Shown here: positions 63,901 to 64,000 of the stretch, piece by piece
How the letters are laid out: each line of letters opens with the position of its first letter
How positions within the stretch are numbered: position 1 is the first letter of the stretch
Assembly: GCF_963662255.1 (NCBI RefSeq)
Contig: NC_085046.1
Coordinates: 23,207,620-23,271,619, forward strand
Direction: 5' to 3'
DNA: 64,000 nt
Origin: Cinclus cinclus
Taxonomy: Eukaryota; Chordata; Aves; Passeriformes; Cinclidae
The notes under the pieces: model-generated
What the model was told of the DNA's origin: nothing
The model's database searches: none
What the model saw: only the letters and a program-made list of their open reading frames with translations
Made by a program: the position numbers and the translations under genes

Positions 63901-64000
63901 TCTGTGCACTGTAAAATAAATGTAAGAGGTAGTTAACATACAGGCCAATTGAGTAAATGAAAAAAAAAGATGCTTACAAAACCACTTTATACTTTTGGAC
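60984..64000 (+). other. VPS50: VPS50 intron 12 (continues beyond window)
   Basis: At least 3.0 kb of intron after donor GTATGT. It includes a short repeat GGGACATATA (twice at 62694-62713) beside a small AGATGGG/CCCATCT dyad near 62733-62752, and a T-run near 63738. No further exon was found. Confidence 0.85.

Larger units (their letters stand above)
32143..64000 (+). other. VPS50: VPS50 (CCDC132, syndetin) gene, 5' part
   Basis: Gene-level entry. VPS50 is the subunit that distinguishes the EARP tethering complex (with VPS51, VPS52, VPS53) from GARP. EARP acts on recycling endosomes, and VPS50 is also needed for dense-core vesicle maturation in neurons. Twelve coding exons with GT/AG borders join without a phase conflict into residues 1-314, following the family sequence almost without gaps; exons 6-12 are nearly identical to mammals as I remember it. 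The protein should be about 960 residues, so the remaining two thirds lie beyond 64000. The part present covers the coiled-coil N-terminal region related to the Vps54 N-terminal domain. No search was run. Confidence 0.96.

Noticed and set aside
1..64000. CRISPR arrays, operons, prokaryotic elements, tRNA or rRNA genes
   Set aside because: None seen; the tandem repeats are simple minisatellites and the whole window behaves as vertebrate nuclear DNA.

Overview
The window is vertebrate nuclear DNA, almost certainly from a bird. Coding sequence is split into short exons with GT...AG introns. The interspersed repeats are mostly CR1-type LINE fragments, and two copies of an old endogenous-retrovirus LTR are present; no primate- or rodent-type SINEs were seen. 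The LTR family resembles one I know from neoavian birds, which suggests a songbird or other neoavian species; that part is inference.

Two genes lie head to head. HEPACAM2 is on the minus strand (29565 down to 8989) and appears complete in its coding part. Nine coding exons join in phase into a 462-residue type I membrane protein: signal peptide, one V-like Ig domain without cysteines, two C2-like Ig domains with cysteine pairs, one membrane helix and a tyrosine-containing cytoplasmic tail. VPS50 (also CCDC132, syndetin) is on the plus strand from 32143. Twelve coding exons join in phase to give residues 1-314 of a protein of roughly 960 residues; the rest lies beyond the right edge.

Layout: 1-8988 is gene-free flank downstream of HEPACAM2, holding CR1 fragments and simple repeats. 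8989-29565 is HEPACAM2. 29566-32142 is the 2.6 kb divergent intergenic region, which ends in a CpG island with a YY1-like site and a short upstream ORF just before the VPS50 start codon. 32143-64000 is the 5' third of VPS50, with long introns carrying CR1 pieces and the two LTR copies.

The genes are neighbours rather than partners in a pathway. HEPACAM2 is an adhesion-type Ig protein also described as a mitotic regulator. VPS50 is the EARP-specific tethering subunit of endosomal recycling. The same order and orientation is known from human chromosome 7q21. I found no exotic system. The points most worth checking are a reading-frame change in the HEPACAM2 signal-peptide exon relative to mammals, a possible in-frame cassette exon before its membrane helix, a pair of micro-exons that can only be skipped together, an ITSM-like tail motif, and the VPS50 upstream ORF.
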